Below are positions 14,104 through 22,366 of a stretch of DNA of 32,100 nt, piece after piece. How positions within the stretch are numbered: the first letter of the stretch is position 1; each line of letters starts with the position of its first letter. The notes beneath the pieces were generated by a model. That model was not told where the DNA came from. It made no database searches and saw only the letters and a program-made list of their open reading frames with translations. Made by a program: the position numbers and the translations under genes. Source of the DNA: an uncultured Bacteroidales bacterium (lineage in GTDB: Bacteria > Bacteroidota > Bacteroidia > Bacteroidales > Paludibacteraceae); contig CADAZU010000016.1 of assembly GCA_902792535.1 (NCBI GenBank), positions 1 to 32,100 of the forward strand, read 5' to 3'.

Positions 14104-17100
14104 ATGCAGATCGAGGATCTGAACATATTATTTGCCCAACACCCGGAGATGGCTTTGGCTCGCCGGGAGTTGCAGAAAGGAAAAGGAACCCACCTTCTCC
14201 TGAGCGGCTTGCACGCGAGCGCCCGCGCATTCGCGCTCTCGCAGATGCAGGCTCCGCTGTTTATCGTCATGGACAATGGCGAAGCGGCACAGTACCTCTA
14301 CGGTGACCTGCGAAGCCTCTATCCGGCAGAAAAAGGAGGAGTGTATTTCTTCCCCTCCAGCCTCCGCCGGCGCACTGCCGACGAAGCCATGGCGATCCAG
14401 CGCACTGAGACGTTAGGCGCGCTCATGCGCGCGAACAAAAATAGTATAGTGGTGACCTACCCGGAAGCCATCGCGGAGAGCGTGCCCAGCCCCAAGACGC
14501 TGGAGAAGAGTAGCATGACCCTGCGCGTGGGACAAGAGATCAGCCATTCGGAACTCAGCCGTCAATTAACGGAACTGGGCTTCGAGCATGTAGATTTCGT
14601 CTTCCAACCCGGTCAGTACGCCATCCGAGGCAGTATCATTGATATATACAGTTACAGCCATGACATACCCTACCGTTTTGACTTCTTCGGCGACGAGATA
14701 GACAGTATCAGGGAGTTTGACATCGAGGACCAGCTGAGCAAGAACAAAGTGGAGGAAGCAGAGATAGTAGGTCAGTCCTCAGAATCCGGCGATCAGCCCT
14801 CCGCCTCTATCACGGATTACCTGAACGACGAATTTATCTGGGTCAGCGACGAGTGGAGCGTCGTGAAATATAAATTAGAGGGGTTAGGGGTTACCGGTGA
14901 CGGGATACAGGAACGCAGGACGATCGAGATGGCGGAGAAGAGTTATTTCCCCACGCATAGCAAGATCGCATTTGACACCCTGCCCCAGCCTGTTTTCCAC
15001 AAGCAGTTTGACCTGCTCACCGAAGATATTCAAAAACACCTGGCGGAGGGATACAAGATCTATATCTTAGCCGAGCAGAAGAAACAGTTGGACCGCCTGC
15101 AAGCCATCTTGGGTGAGGACATCTTCATCCCGATCAATGCAACGATTCATGAAGGCTTTGTGGATCGGGGGCTGAAGGTTTGCTGCTATACCGACCATCA
15201 GATATTTGAGCGTTTCCACCGTGTAAGAGTCTCCAGCGAGAATGCCCGACGCGGCAAAGCAATCATCACCCTGCGGGAGATCAACCAGCTGCAAATAGGC
15301 GATTATGTCGTTCATTCCGACCATGGTATAGCACGGTTTGGCGGGTTGGTGACCACTCCGGTGAATGGCAAGCCACAGGAGATGATCAAGCTCAATTACC
15401 GGGACGGAGCGAATGTGTTTGTCTCCATTCATAACCTGCACCGGATCAGCAAATACAAGGGTCGCGAAGGCAGCGAGCCGACGATCGCGCGTTTAGGCAG
15501 CGGTCAATGGGAACGACTCAAAGAGCGGACCAAAGACAAAGTCAAAGACATAGCGCGAGACCTGATACGGCTCTATGCCACCCGCAAGCAGCAGCAAGGC
15601 TTTGCCTACTCGCCGGACGGGTATATGCAGCACGAGTTGGAGGCTTCGTTCCTATACGAAGACACACCGGACCAGGCAAAGGCTACGGCGGATGTCAAAC
15701 ACGATCTGGAAAGCCCGATGCCGATGGATAGGTTGGTCTGCGGAGACGTCGGTTTCGGCAAGACTGAGGTAGCCATGCGGGCAGCCTTCAAGGTCGCGAC
15801 CGATGGCAAACAAGTAGCGGTCTTGGTGCCCACTACGGTGCTGGCTCTGCAACATTATAACACCTTCCGCGAGCGAATGAAGAACATGCCGGTGCGGATC
15901 GAATATATCAGCCGGCTCAAGTCCGCCAAAGAGATCAAAGAGCTACTCGCAGACCTGGAAGCAGGCAAAATCGATATCCTGATCGGCACCCATAAGATCA
16001 TTGGCAAGAACGTCAAATGGCACGACCTGGGGCTTCTGATTATAGACGAGGAACAGAAATTCGGCGTTGCAGCCAAAGAGAAACTGAAGAGCCTCCGGGC
16101 GAACATTGATGTATTGACCTTGACAGCGACCCCGATCCCACGCACTCTGCAGTTCTCGCTACTGGGTGCCCGCGACCTGAGCGTCATGACGACCCCGCCG
16201 CCCAACAGGTACCCCGTGCAGACAGAACTGATCACCATTGACGACGAAGATATTATCAAAGAGGCGATCGATATGGAGATGGAGCGCAACGGTCAGATCT
16301 TCATCGTCAACAACAGAATCGAGATGCTACCTCGGATCGAGAACCGTATCCGCAAGTTATGTCCCGAGGCACGAATCATTGTGGCGCACGGTCAATTACC
16401 GGCAGGCGAGATGGAGGAGCGGTTGGAGGCATTTATCAATTACGATGCGGACATTCTGATCTCCACCACCATCATTGAGTCGGGCGTGGATATACCGAAC
16501 GTGAACACGATCTTGATCTTCAGCGCACACCAATACGGCTTGGCAGATCTGCACCAGCTACGCGGACGCGTGGGACGGTCGAACAGAAAGGCTTATTGCT
16601 ATCTGATTGCACCGGAGAAAGAGCTGCTGACCGAAGACGCCCGGAGGAGACTGGAGGCGCTGAGCACCTTCGCCGAATTAGGCGCAGGATTCAATCTGGC
16701 GATGCAAGATCTGGACATCCGCGGCGCAGGAAACCTGTTAGGAGCCGAGCAATCCGGATTCATTGCCGACTTGGGATACGAGACTTATCAGCGGATACTG
16801 AACGAAGCCGTAGAGGAATTGAAAGAAGAAATGGGGGCTGAACTCAGTGAAGCAAATTCGTCCGGTCTCGACGGAACAATGTTTCCTAATGACAAGCGGA
16901 CTTGGTGCAGCGACGCCCAATTGGAGACGGATATAGCCGTTTGTTTTCCGAACGATTACATCGAGAATATCTCCGAGCGCATCACCCTCTACCGCGAGCT
17001 GGACAGCCTGCATAGCGAAGAACAACTGCTGGAGTACCGCAAGCGGCTGATAGACCGTTTTGGTCCGCTGCCCGAAGCGGCAGAGGAGCTATTGGAAGTA

Positions 17101-17385
17101 GTACGGCTGCGATGGCTATGCTGCCGGCTGGGAATAGAGAAGATATTGCTGAAAGGCGAGCACATGACCCTCTATCTGGTACAGAAAAAAGATGCGTATT
17201 GGCAGTCCAAAGAATTCGGCAACATGATCCAATACGCCGTGACCAGACCCGAACGGTGTCTGATGCAAGAGGAGCGGGACAAGAAAGGGTTTAAGACCGG
17301 GCGGCGGTATGTGACGATCACCAACGTGAAGACGATCAACGGAGCAATGAACTTGCTCTCCAAAATAGAAAAAGGAGAATTATGA
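14104..17385 (+). CDS. mfd: Transcription-repair coupling factor Mfd
   Basis: Mfd displaces RNA polymerase stalled at DNA damage and recruits UvrA. The 1093-residue protein has the expected order: a UvrB-like N-terminal region (about 1-340), the RNA-polymerase-interacting CarD-like domain (QIGDYVVHSDHGIARFGGL, near 397-415), and a RecG-like superfamily 2 translocase with Walker A GDVGFGKTE (near 546-554), the DEEQ box (IIDEEQKFG, about 646-654), TATPIPRTL and the QLRGRVGRS motif VI. The C-terminal TRCF domain begins near 925. Three stretches look like short insertions: residues 223-235 and 259-268 (both over 7-bp-period DNA), and about 908-930 before the TRCF domain. The ATG abuts the upstream TAG; the end overlaps kdsB by ATGA. 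Confidence 0.96.
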   Translation: MQIEDLNILFAQHPEMALARRELQKGKGTHLLLSGLHASARAFALSQMQAPLFIVMDNGEAAQYLYGDLRSLYPAEKGGVYFFPSSLRRRTADEAMAIQRTETLGALMRANKNSIVVTYPEAIAESVPSPKTLEKSSMTLRVGQEISHSELSRQLTELGFEHVDFVFQPGQYAIRGSIIDIYSYSHDIPYRFDFFGDEIDSIREFDIEDQLSKNKVEEAEIVGQSSESGDQPSASITDYLNDEFIWVSDEWSVVKYKLEGLGVTGDGIQERRTIEMAEKSYFPTHSKIAFDTLPQPVFHKQFDLLTEDIQKHLAEGYKIYILAEQKKQLDRLQAILGEDIFIPINATIHEGFVDRGLKVCCYTDHQIFERFHRVRVSSENARRGKAIITLREINQLQIGDYVVHSDHGIARFGGLVTTPVNGKPQEMIKLNYRDGANVFVSIHNLHRISKYKGREGSEPTIARLGSGQWERLKERTKDKVKDIARDLIRLYATRKQQQGFAYSPDGYMQHELEASFLYEDTPDQAKATADVKHDLESPMPMDRLVCGDVGFGKTEVAMRAAFKVATDGKQVAVLVPTTVLALQHYNTFRERMKNMPVRIEYISRLKSAKEIKELLADLEAGKIDILIGTHKIIGKNVKWHDLGLLIIDEEQKFGVAAKEKLKSLRANIDVLTLTATPIPRTLQFSLLGARDLSVMTTPPPNRYPVQTELITIDDEDIIKEAIDMEMERNGQIFIVNNRIEMLPRIENRIRKLCPEARIIVAHGQLPAGEMEERLEAFINYDADILISTTIIESGVDIPNVNTILIFSAHQYGLADLHQLRGRVGRSNRKAYCYLIAPEKELLTEDARRRLEALSTFAELGAGFNLAMQDLDIRGAGNLLGAEQSGFIADLGYETYQRILNEAVEELKEEMGAELSEANSSGLDGTMFPNDKRTWCSDAQLETDIAVCFPNDYIENISERITLYRELDSLHSEEQLLEYRKRLIDRFGPLPEAAEELLEVVRLRWLCCRLGIEKILLKGEHMTLYLVQKKDAYWQSKEFGNMIQYAVTRPERCLMQEERDKKGFKTGRRYVTITNVKTINGAMNLLSKIEKGEL
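14772..14806. repeat. Degenerate heptamer array inside mfd (TCAGTCC, TCAGAAT, CCGGCGA, TCAGCCC, TCCGCCT)
   Basis: Five 7-bp units, three starting with TCAG, lie in frame and encode Mfd residues 223-235 (Ser/Gln-rich). They resemble the TCAGCCR units of ruvA and rlmN but are more diverged. Confidence 0.4.
14880..14907. repeat. Heptamer array inside mfd (GGGGTTA, GGGGTTA, CCGGTGA, CGGGATA)
   Basis: Two identical units are followed by two related ones, encoding residues 259-268 (EGLGVTGDGI). The unit is close to the GGTTACC family at the rlmN end and in ispD; both ispD and mfd arrays yield a VTG tripeptide. Confidence 0.6.
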
Positions 17386-18131
17386 AATTTATCGGTATTA
17401 TCCCTTCTCGCTACGGATCTACCCGCTTTCCGGGCAAGCCGCTGGCAGACATCTGCGGAAAGACCGTCATCCGCCGCGTGTATGAACAAGCCTCTAAAGC
17501 ATTGGACACCGTGGTAGTAGCTACGGACGACGAGCGGATATACGAGGCCGTAGAGCGCTTTGGCGGCAAAGTAGTGATGACCAGACCGGATCACAAATGC
17601 GGGACCGACCGCTGTCTGGAGGCGTATCAAGGGATCACACCCCCCGTATGGCGGGAGCAGAACGACGCCGACACCGTAGTGATCAACATACAGGGCGATG
17701 AGCCTTTCATCCAGCCCGAACAGATAGAGACACTCATGGCATGTTTTGACTCTGCGGAGACACAGATTGCGACGCTCGTACGACCCTTTACAGACCAAGA
17801 CAGCCGCGAAGAGTTAGAGGACGTGAACACGCCCAAAGTGGACTGGGATCCGGCGACGGGCAAGGCCAATATGTTCTCCCGCAAAGTGATTGCTGCAGCG
17901 GACGGCAAGTATTATCGGCATATTGGTATTTATGCGTACCGCGCAGATGTATTGGCGCAGATCACCCGACTGGAGCAAAGTCCGCTGGAGATAGCCGAAC
18001 GGCTGGAGCAGCTGCGATGGCTCGAAAACGGATACACAATCCGCGTAGGAGTGACCTCAGTTCCGACAATCGGGATCGACACTCCGCAAGACCTTGAGAA
18101 AGCAATAGAATGGTATAAATATAACGGATAA
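17382..18131 (+). CDS. kdsB: CMP-Kdo synthetase (3-deoxy-manno-octulosonate cytidylyltransferase, KdsB)
   Basis: KdsB activates Kdo with CTP to CMP-Kdo, the donor for lipid A-core assembly, in the cytosol. The 249-residue protein shows PSRYGSTRFPGKPL (8-21), VVATDDERIYE, HKCGTDRC (71-78), VVINIQGDEPFI (99-110), YRHIGIYAYR and TIGIDTPQDLEKAI. It is close to the normal length, with a few extra residues (about 84-93, TPPVWREQ region) between the GTDR helix and the INIQGDEP strand; their DNA is a C-run/G-run imperfect hairpin near 17638-17655. The start overlaps the mfd stop as ATGA. It completes a set with kpsF and kdsC of the opposite operon. Confidence 0.95.
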   Translation: MKFIGIIPSRYGSTRFPGKPLADICGKTVIRRVYEQASKALDTVVVATDDERIYEAVERFGGKVVMTRPDHKCGTDRCLEAYQGITPPVWREQNDADTVVINIQGDEPFIQPEQIETLMACFDSAETQIATLVRPFTDQDSREELEDVNTPKVDWDPATGKANMFSRKVIAAADGKYYRHIGIYAYRADVLAQITRLEQSPLEIAERLEQLRWLENGYTIRVGVTSVPTIGIDTPQDLEKAIEWYKYNG

Positions 18132-18161
18132 AAAATATTAACCTTTAAAAACACAACAATT

Positions 18162-18875
18162 ATGGCAAAAGAAAATTGTCCTACTCCGCACATCGGTGCG
18201 CAGTATGGTGAGATCGCAAAGACGGTAATCATGGCAGGTGACCCGCTTCGCGCTAAATTAATGGCAGAGCGCTATTTAGAGAATCCGCGAATAGTGACAA
18301 GTGTTCGCAATATGTTCGGCTTTACCGGCATGTATAAAGGCAAAGAAGTGTCCGTAATGGGACACGGTATGGGTATTCCGTCGATCGGCATCTATACCTA
18401 CGAGTTATTCAATTTCTACGACGTAGAGACCATCATCCGCGTGGGCTCGTGCGGTGCACGCCAGATGTATGTTCATCTGGGCGACCTGGTGATCGCACAG
18501 GGTTCGTGTACGGATAGTAACTGGGCGGAGCAGTACCAGCTGAACGGAACCTTTGCTCCGATCGCCGATTTCGATCTCTGCCGCCGCGCGGTGGACGCAT
18601 GCGAGAAATTCGGCTACACCTACCATGTAGGTAATGTCTTCTCTGCCGATAGTTTCTACTGCGAAGATCCTCGCAAAGCGAATTGGACCAAGATGGGGGT
18701 TCTGGCAGACGAGATGGAGGCTCCGGCGCTGTACATGAACGCTGCCCGTTTTGGAAAGAAAGCTCTAGTGATCTGCACTGTGAGCGATCATATCCTGACC
18801 GGCGAAGCGACCACAGCTGAGCAACGCCAGAACTCATTCACCAACATGATGGATGTTGCATTTGATATCATTTAA
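18162..18875 (+). CDS. deoD: Purine nucleoside phosphorylase, DeoD type
   Basis: DeoD splits purine (deoxy)nucleosides with phosphate into base and (deoxy)ribose-1-phosphate for salvage; the family works as a cytosolic hexamer. The 237 residues match the usual 235-240. Motifs: N-terminal TPHIGAQYGEIAKTVIMAGDP with phosphate-site GDPLRAK (26-32), RVGSCGA (93-99), EMEA (184-187, ribose/base contacts), and SDHILTGE (208-215) with the catalytic Asp at 209. A 30-nt A/T-rich gap separates it from kdsB; I did not find a convincing TAnnTTTG element there, so it may be read from the upstream operon. Confidence 0.96.
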   Translation: MAKENCPTPHIGAQYGEIAKTVIMAGDPLRAKLMAERYLENPRIVTSVRNMFGFTGMYKGKEVSVMGHGMGIPSIGIYTYELFNFYDVETIIRVGSCGARQMYVHLGDLVIAQGSCTDSNWAEQYQLNGTFAPIADFDLCRRAVDACEKFGYTYHVGNVFSADSFYCEDPRKANWTKMGVLADEMEAPALYMNAARFGKKALVICTVSDHILTGEATTAEQRQNSFTNMMDVAFDII

Positions 18876-18884
18876 TTCCTATCG

Positions 18885-19634
18885 ATGAGAAAACAAATTC
18901 TATTATTCGCCCTGCTTCTTCTGCCCCTGAGACTGATAGCCCGGGAGCAGGAGGGAGCCGGTGCTTCGGAAAAAGAGAATCGCAAGACGACCAAGATTTA
19001 CACCGGCTTCTCCGGCGGTATGTTGCTGCACGGCGGGTATATGTTCACAGACTCGCCTGACAAACTATTCAGCAACACAGGCTTAGGTAGCGAAGATTAC
19101 AGAAAGAATCTCCCAAGAGACGGTTTCGCGGTCGGCTTGGGCGGCTTGCTGCGCGTACATTTCATTAACCATATTCACCTTGGCGCAGAGGGACATGTCA
19201 GCACAATGCCACTGATGCGGACCGGATCGAATGTCCGGACCGGATGGGGAGGTGCATTCACCGATTTTTATGCCAACTGGGGCAAGACTCGCCCGATGAT
19301 CGGTCTCTCGGTGGGTGGAGGTACAATGAAACGACTCTATGTACCGGATCAAGCCCCTGTGGAGAAATCCGGAAACACGCCGGAGGATAATACTACTTAC
19401 AACTCTTCGTACGTCAAGACCCCGTTCTTTTATATGGATCCATACGTAGGATTAGAAATCAGCTTAACCAACCATATTGCTCTCATGATCCGAATCGACT
19501 ATATGTTACCTTTCGGACGTACCAGCAGCGGTCTTACCAACCTTGGCAATGACGTCAAATGGAGCAATTTTATGACCCCGAGCGGTCCGCGTCTGTACGT
19601 AGGCGTAATGTTCGGTCAACTCAATCGCAAATAA
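18885..19634 (+). CDS. Outer-membrane beta-barrel protein of unknown function
   Basis: The 249-residue protein starts with a signal peptide (MRKQ, a Leu-rich core and a likely cut near LIA-R). After a short polar linker it shows alternating aromatic and glycine strands (GFSGGMLLHGGYMF, GFAVGLGGLLRVHFINHIHLGAEGHVS, PMIGLSVGGGTMKRLYV, FYMDPYVGLEISLTNHIALMIRIDYMLPF) and ends with an aromatic strand, YVGVMFGQLNRK. This is the pattern of a small 8-10 strand barrel. I do not recognise a more specific family. It starts 9 nt after deoD and lies 40 nt before yidC; the neighbourhood gives no clear role. Confidence 0.7.
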   Translation: MRKQILLFALLLLPLRLIAREQEGAGASEKENRKTTKIYTGFSGGMLLHGGYMFTDSPDKLFSNTGLGSEDYRKNLPRDGFAVGLGGLLRVHFINHIHLGAEGHVSTMPLMRTGSNVRTGWGGAFTDFYANWGKTRPMIGLSVGGGTMKRLYVPDQAPVEKSGNTPEDNTTYNSSYVKTPFFYMDPYVGLEISLTNHIALMIRIDYMLPFGRTSSGLTNLGNDVKWSNFMTPSGPRLYVGVMFGQLNRK

Positions 19635-19674
19635 AGAAAATTGAAATTAATAACATATATATTACATCAACAGA

Positions 19675-21582
19675 ATGGATAAAAACACATGGATCGGCTT
19701 TCTTTTAATAGCCGCTATCGTAATTGGATTTACATGGATTCAACGCCCGTCGAAAGCAGAACTGGCGGAGCGTCAGCGCGTACAAGACTCTATTAACATT
19801 GCCCGCATAACCGCCGAAGAGGCGCAGCGGCTCTCCGACTCTTTGCAACTCGTAGCGAGTCAGACAACACAAACAGAGGCCGTTTCGCCGGAGCAAGTAC
19901 AGGAGCGCATTCAAGCTGCATACGGCACTTTCGCCAATGCAGCTCAAGGAGAAGAGCGTTTCGTCACTCTCCAGAACGAGAAAGTGCGTCTCACCCTCTC
20001 TACTTTAGGCGGAAGGATTAAGCATGCCGAGTTATTGGAATACAAAGCCTCGGGCGACACCATCAACCCGCTGAGTCTCTTCCGCGGAGACGAGTCGGCA
20101 TTCGGGCTCACACTCATCACCTCCAACAACCGCATCCTGCAGACCGACAATCTCTTCTTTACCCCCGTCGCTTCGAACGCGTCCGACAAAGCTATCATGC
20201 GTCTGCAAACGACCTCCGAGGACGCATGGCTCGATTTCGTATATGAACTATCGGACAACTACATGGTGCATCTCTCCATTGAGCCGCATAATATGCAGAC
20301 CGAATTGGCGCAAAACATCAATTCGCTGGAGTTGCAGTGGCGCCAGTTGATCCCACAGCAAGAGCAAGGACGCAAATTCGAGGAGCGCTATGCACAGTTG
20401 CAATACATGCTGGTCGGAGGCGATATAGAGAAACTAAGCGAGAGCAAGGACGACAATGCCAAGGAGAATGCCCGCGTCAAATGGATCGGGTACAAGGACC
20501 AGTTCTTCTCTACCGTCCTTATCGCCGACGAAGCGTTCGCCTCCTCACAATTCACCTCTACGGTGCAGAGCAAAGCATCCGGCTATATCAAGGAATACAC
20601 CACCCATACCTCCATTCCGTTTGATCTGTCGGGCAAGACGCCGACCGGGCTCCGTTTCTATTGCGGTCCGAATCATTACCATACCCTCAAAGCTTATGAC
20701 GAGGGCGTAGAGCGCAGCGAACGTCTCCACCTGAATACACTCGTACCGCTGGGATGGAAGATCGTCAGTTGGATCAACGAATGGCTCGTCATTCCGATGT
20801 TTGACCTCTTTACCAGTTGGGGACTACATATCGGTATTGTGATCCTGCTGATGACCATTGTGATCAAGCTCATCATCCTGCCTTTTGTCTTCGTCTCCTA
20901 TAAATCCAGCGCCAAGATGAAAGCGCTGAAGCCGCAGATAGACGCAATCAATGAGAAATATCCGGCAGAGAAGATGCAGGAGCGCCAGCAAGCAACCATG
21001 CAGCTTTACCAGCAAGCAGGTGTCAGCCCGATGTCCGGATGTCTGCCTATGCTTTTCCAATTCCCGGTATTGATGGCTATGTTCTGGTTCCTGCCTACAG
21101 CGATCGAGTTGCGCGGCAAATCGCTCCTTTGGGCGGACGACCTCTCTACCTACGACGCCGTCTTCCATTGGGGATTCAATATCCCGCTGCTGGGAGATCA
21201 CCTCTCTCTCTTCTGTTTGCTCATGACCGTTTGTAACATCGGCTATACCTATATCACCATGCAGTCGCAGGCAACGGATCCGAACATGAAATTCATGAAA
21301 TATATGATGTACGCTATGCCGCTCATGTTCCTCTTTATCTTCAATGACTACGCCGCCGGTCTGAGTTACTACTACCTCGTTTCGCTCTTCTTCACCATCC
21401 TCCAGACCATGATTTTCCGCTGGACGCTGAACGACGAAAAGATGCTGGCAGAGATCGAAGCGAATAAAAAGAAAAAAGCCGGCAAACCCAAGTCCGGCTT
21501 TATGGCTCGATTAGAGCAAATGCAACGCGAGCAGCAGCGTTTAGCTCGCGAGAACGCTAAGGCGGCTGGCAAGCGACGCTAA
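19675..21582 (+). CDS. yidC: Membrane protein insertase YidC
   Basis: YidC inserts and folds inner-membrane proteins, alone or with Sec. The 635-residue protein has the Gram-negative layout: an N-terminal membrane anchor (IGFLLIAAIVIGFTWI), a Gln/Glu-rich linker, a large periplasmic beta-sandwich domain (about 75-345), then the conserved C-terminal five-helix core. Within that core are GLHIGIVILLMTIVIKLIILPF, the cytosolic hairpin with KMKALKPQIDAINEKYP, SPMSGCLPMLFQFPVLMAMFWF, and a final helix pair near FLFIFNDYAAGLSYYYLVSLFFTILQ (split here across two helices). The tail is Lys/Arg-rich, as expected for ribosome binding. Its last 42 bp overlap the 3' end of the opposite-strand SGNH-like gene. 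Confidence 0.96.
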   Translation: MDKNTWIGFLLIAAIVIGFTWIQRPSKAELAERQRVQDSINIARITAEEAQRLSDSLQLVASQTTQTEAVSPEQVQERIQAAYGTFANAAQGEERFVTLQNEKVRLTLSTLGGRIKHAELLEYKASGDTINPLSLFRGDESAFGLTLITSNNRILQTDNLFFTPVASNASDKAIMRLQTTSEDAWLDFVYELSDNYMVHLSIEPHNMQTELAQNINSLELQWRQLIPQQEQGRKFEERYAQLQYMLVGGDIEKLSESKDDNAKENARVKWIGYKDQFFSTVLIADEAFASSQFTSTVQSKASGYIKEYTTHTSIPFDLSGKTPTGLRFYCGPNHYHTLKAYDEGVERSERLHLNTLVPLGWKIVSWINEWLVIPMFDLFTSWGLHIGIVILLMTIVIKLIILPFVFVSYKSSAKMKALKPQIDAINEKYPAEKMQERQQATMQLYQQAGVSPMSGCLPMLFQFPVLMAMFWFLPTAIELRGKSLLWADDLSTYDAVFHWGFNIPLLGDHLSLFCLLMTVCNIGYTYITMQSQATDPNMKFMKYMMYAMPLMFLFIFNDYAAGLSYYYLVSLFFTILQTMIFRWTLNDEKMLAEIEANKKKKAGKPKSGFMARLEQMQREQQRLARENAKAAGKRR

Positions 21583-22038
21583 CTCGCTGTTCACCAATGC
21601 CTCTCCGGCGGGAGAGAGCGACACTCCATCTTGGTCCAGCAACTCATCAAAATGGGTGCTGGCAAGCATGGGGGAGGTGATGTCCACCAGATGCACGCAC
21701 TGCTGTGCTGCCAGGCGGAACAACGCCAGGTTATACAACGCATGGATATTGCGCAGACGCTCGATATTGCCTCCTAACCAGAAGAGGATATTCTTGCGTT
21801 CACGGATGCTCATTCCGCGCGTGATATAGGCGAAATAGCGATTCTCGTCGATGATAGGCAGACTGACCAGAACCGGCTCTTCTCCGTTTGCACGCACCTG
21901 CGCAATCCTATTAGTATATAGCGCCTTATAAGCTACTAAATCGATTTGCGGCTCATGATGAGCACTCGGGTCTGCGGCAATGGCGTTCCAATTATACTGC
22001 AGACCACTCTCGGGGCGAATAATAATTGTCTTGTCCAT
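21541..22038 (-). CDS. Small SGNH-hydrolase-like protein (weak assignment)
   Basis: This 165-residue protein has no signal peptide. The core PVLVSLPIIDENRYFAYITRGMS, NILFWLGG and the tail VDITSPMLAST with DELLDQDGVSLSPAGEALV resemble the second half of bacterial SGNH/GDSL hydrolases, where the tail usually reads DGIHPNEAGH with the catalytic Asp and His. Here the His position reads Ser, and the N-terminal GDSL block with the nucleophile is absent, so catalysis is doubtful. I infer either a truncated, non-catalytic relative or a distinct family. It shares a probable promoter (22205-22236) with the 31-residue ORF upstream, is preceded by two 9-bp repeats (TTTGAATTA, from 22043), and overlaps yidC tail to tail by 42 bp. 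Confidence 0.55.
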   Translation of the reverse strand: MDKTIIIRPESGLQYNWNAIAADPSAHHEPQIDLVAYKALYTNRIAQVRANGEEPVLVSLPIIDENRYFAYITRGMSIRERKNILFWLGGNIERLRNIHALYNLALFRLAAQQCVHLVDITSPMLASTHFDELLDQDGVSLSPAGEALVNSELASLASRLSVLAS

Positions 22039-22059
22039 AATAAATTTGAATTATTTGAA

Positions 22060-22155
22060 TTATAAGTGAATAACTAAATAGGCTACAATAGCCGGTAATT
22101 GAAGGCAATAGAGTGCGACCAACAGGTCGAAACCAATACGTTTAATCGTTTTCAT
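22060..22155 (-). CDS. Possible 31-residue single-pass membrane peptide
   Basis: An ATG-initiated frame encodes MKTIKRIGFDLLVALYCLQL followed by PAIVAYLVIHL and a TAA stop. Four charged or polar residues at the start and a continuous hydrophobic stretch of about 22 residues make a credible N-in membrane helix. It begins about 43 nt after the predicted start of transcription from the promoter at 22205-22236 and ends 21 bp before the SGNH-like gene. It could be a true small protein, a leader peptide, or chance. Confidence 0.4.
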   Translation of the reverse strand: MKTIKRIGFDLLVALYCLQLPAIVAYLVIHL

Positions 22156-22204
22156 ATATGTTACAAATGTTTTAGGTTATACAATGTTGTTTTCAAATTC
22201 GACG

Positions 22205-22236
22205 CAAAATTACTGCTTTTGGAGCAACCGGGCAAC
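22205..22236 (-). promoter_or_regulatory. Bacteroidetes-type promoter for the 31-residue ORF and the SGNH-like gene
   Basis: On the minus strand TAATTTTG (22205-22212) matches TAnnTTTG. GTTG, one mismatch from TTTG, lies 20 nt upstream (22233-22236). Confidence 0.55.
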
Positions 22237-22241
22237 TAAAA

Positions 22242-22366
22242 GTGATTAGTGACGAAGAAATGTGACGGATACACCAATAAAGGTGACTAAAACGCAAATA
22301 TAGTGACGAAAAACAAAAGATATGTACTTCGTCACACTACCAAATGAGACTAAATTATGACTAAAA
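22242..22366. repeat. Phased GTGAC-type repeats upstream of the LytTR gene, possible operator
   Basis: GTGATTAG (22242), GTGACGGA (22262), GTGACTAA (22283) and GTGACGAA (22303) start 20-21 bp apart, about two helical turns. An extra GTGACGAA lies at 22249 and an inverted copy TTCGTCAC at 22328. GACTAAA also flanks the start codon (22348 and 22360). LytTR regulators bind spaced direct repeats, so autoregulation is a reasonable inference. The whole 318-bp stretch 22039-22356 otherwise holds only the small ORF and its promoter. Confidence 0.55.

Noticed and set aside
18132-18161. Promoter for deoD
   Set aside because: The gap is A/T-rich, but I found no TAnnTTTG with a proper -33 element.
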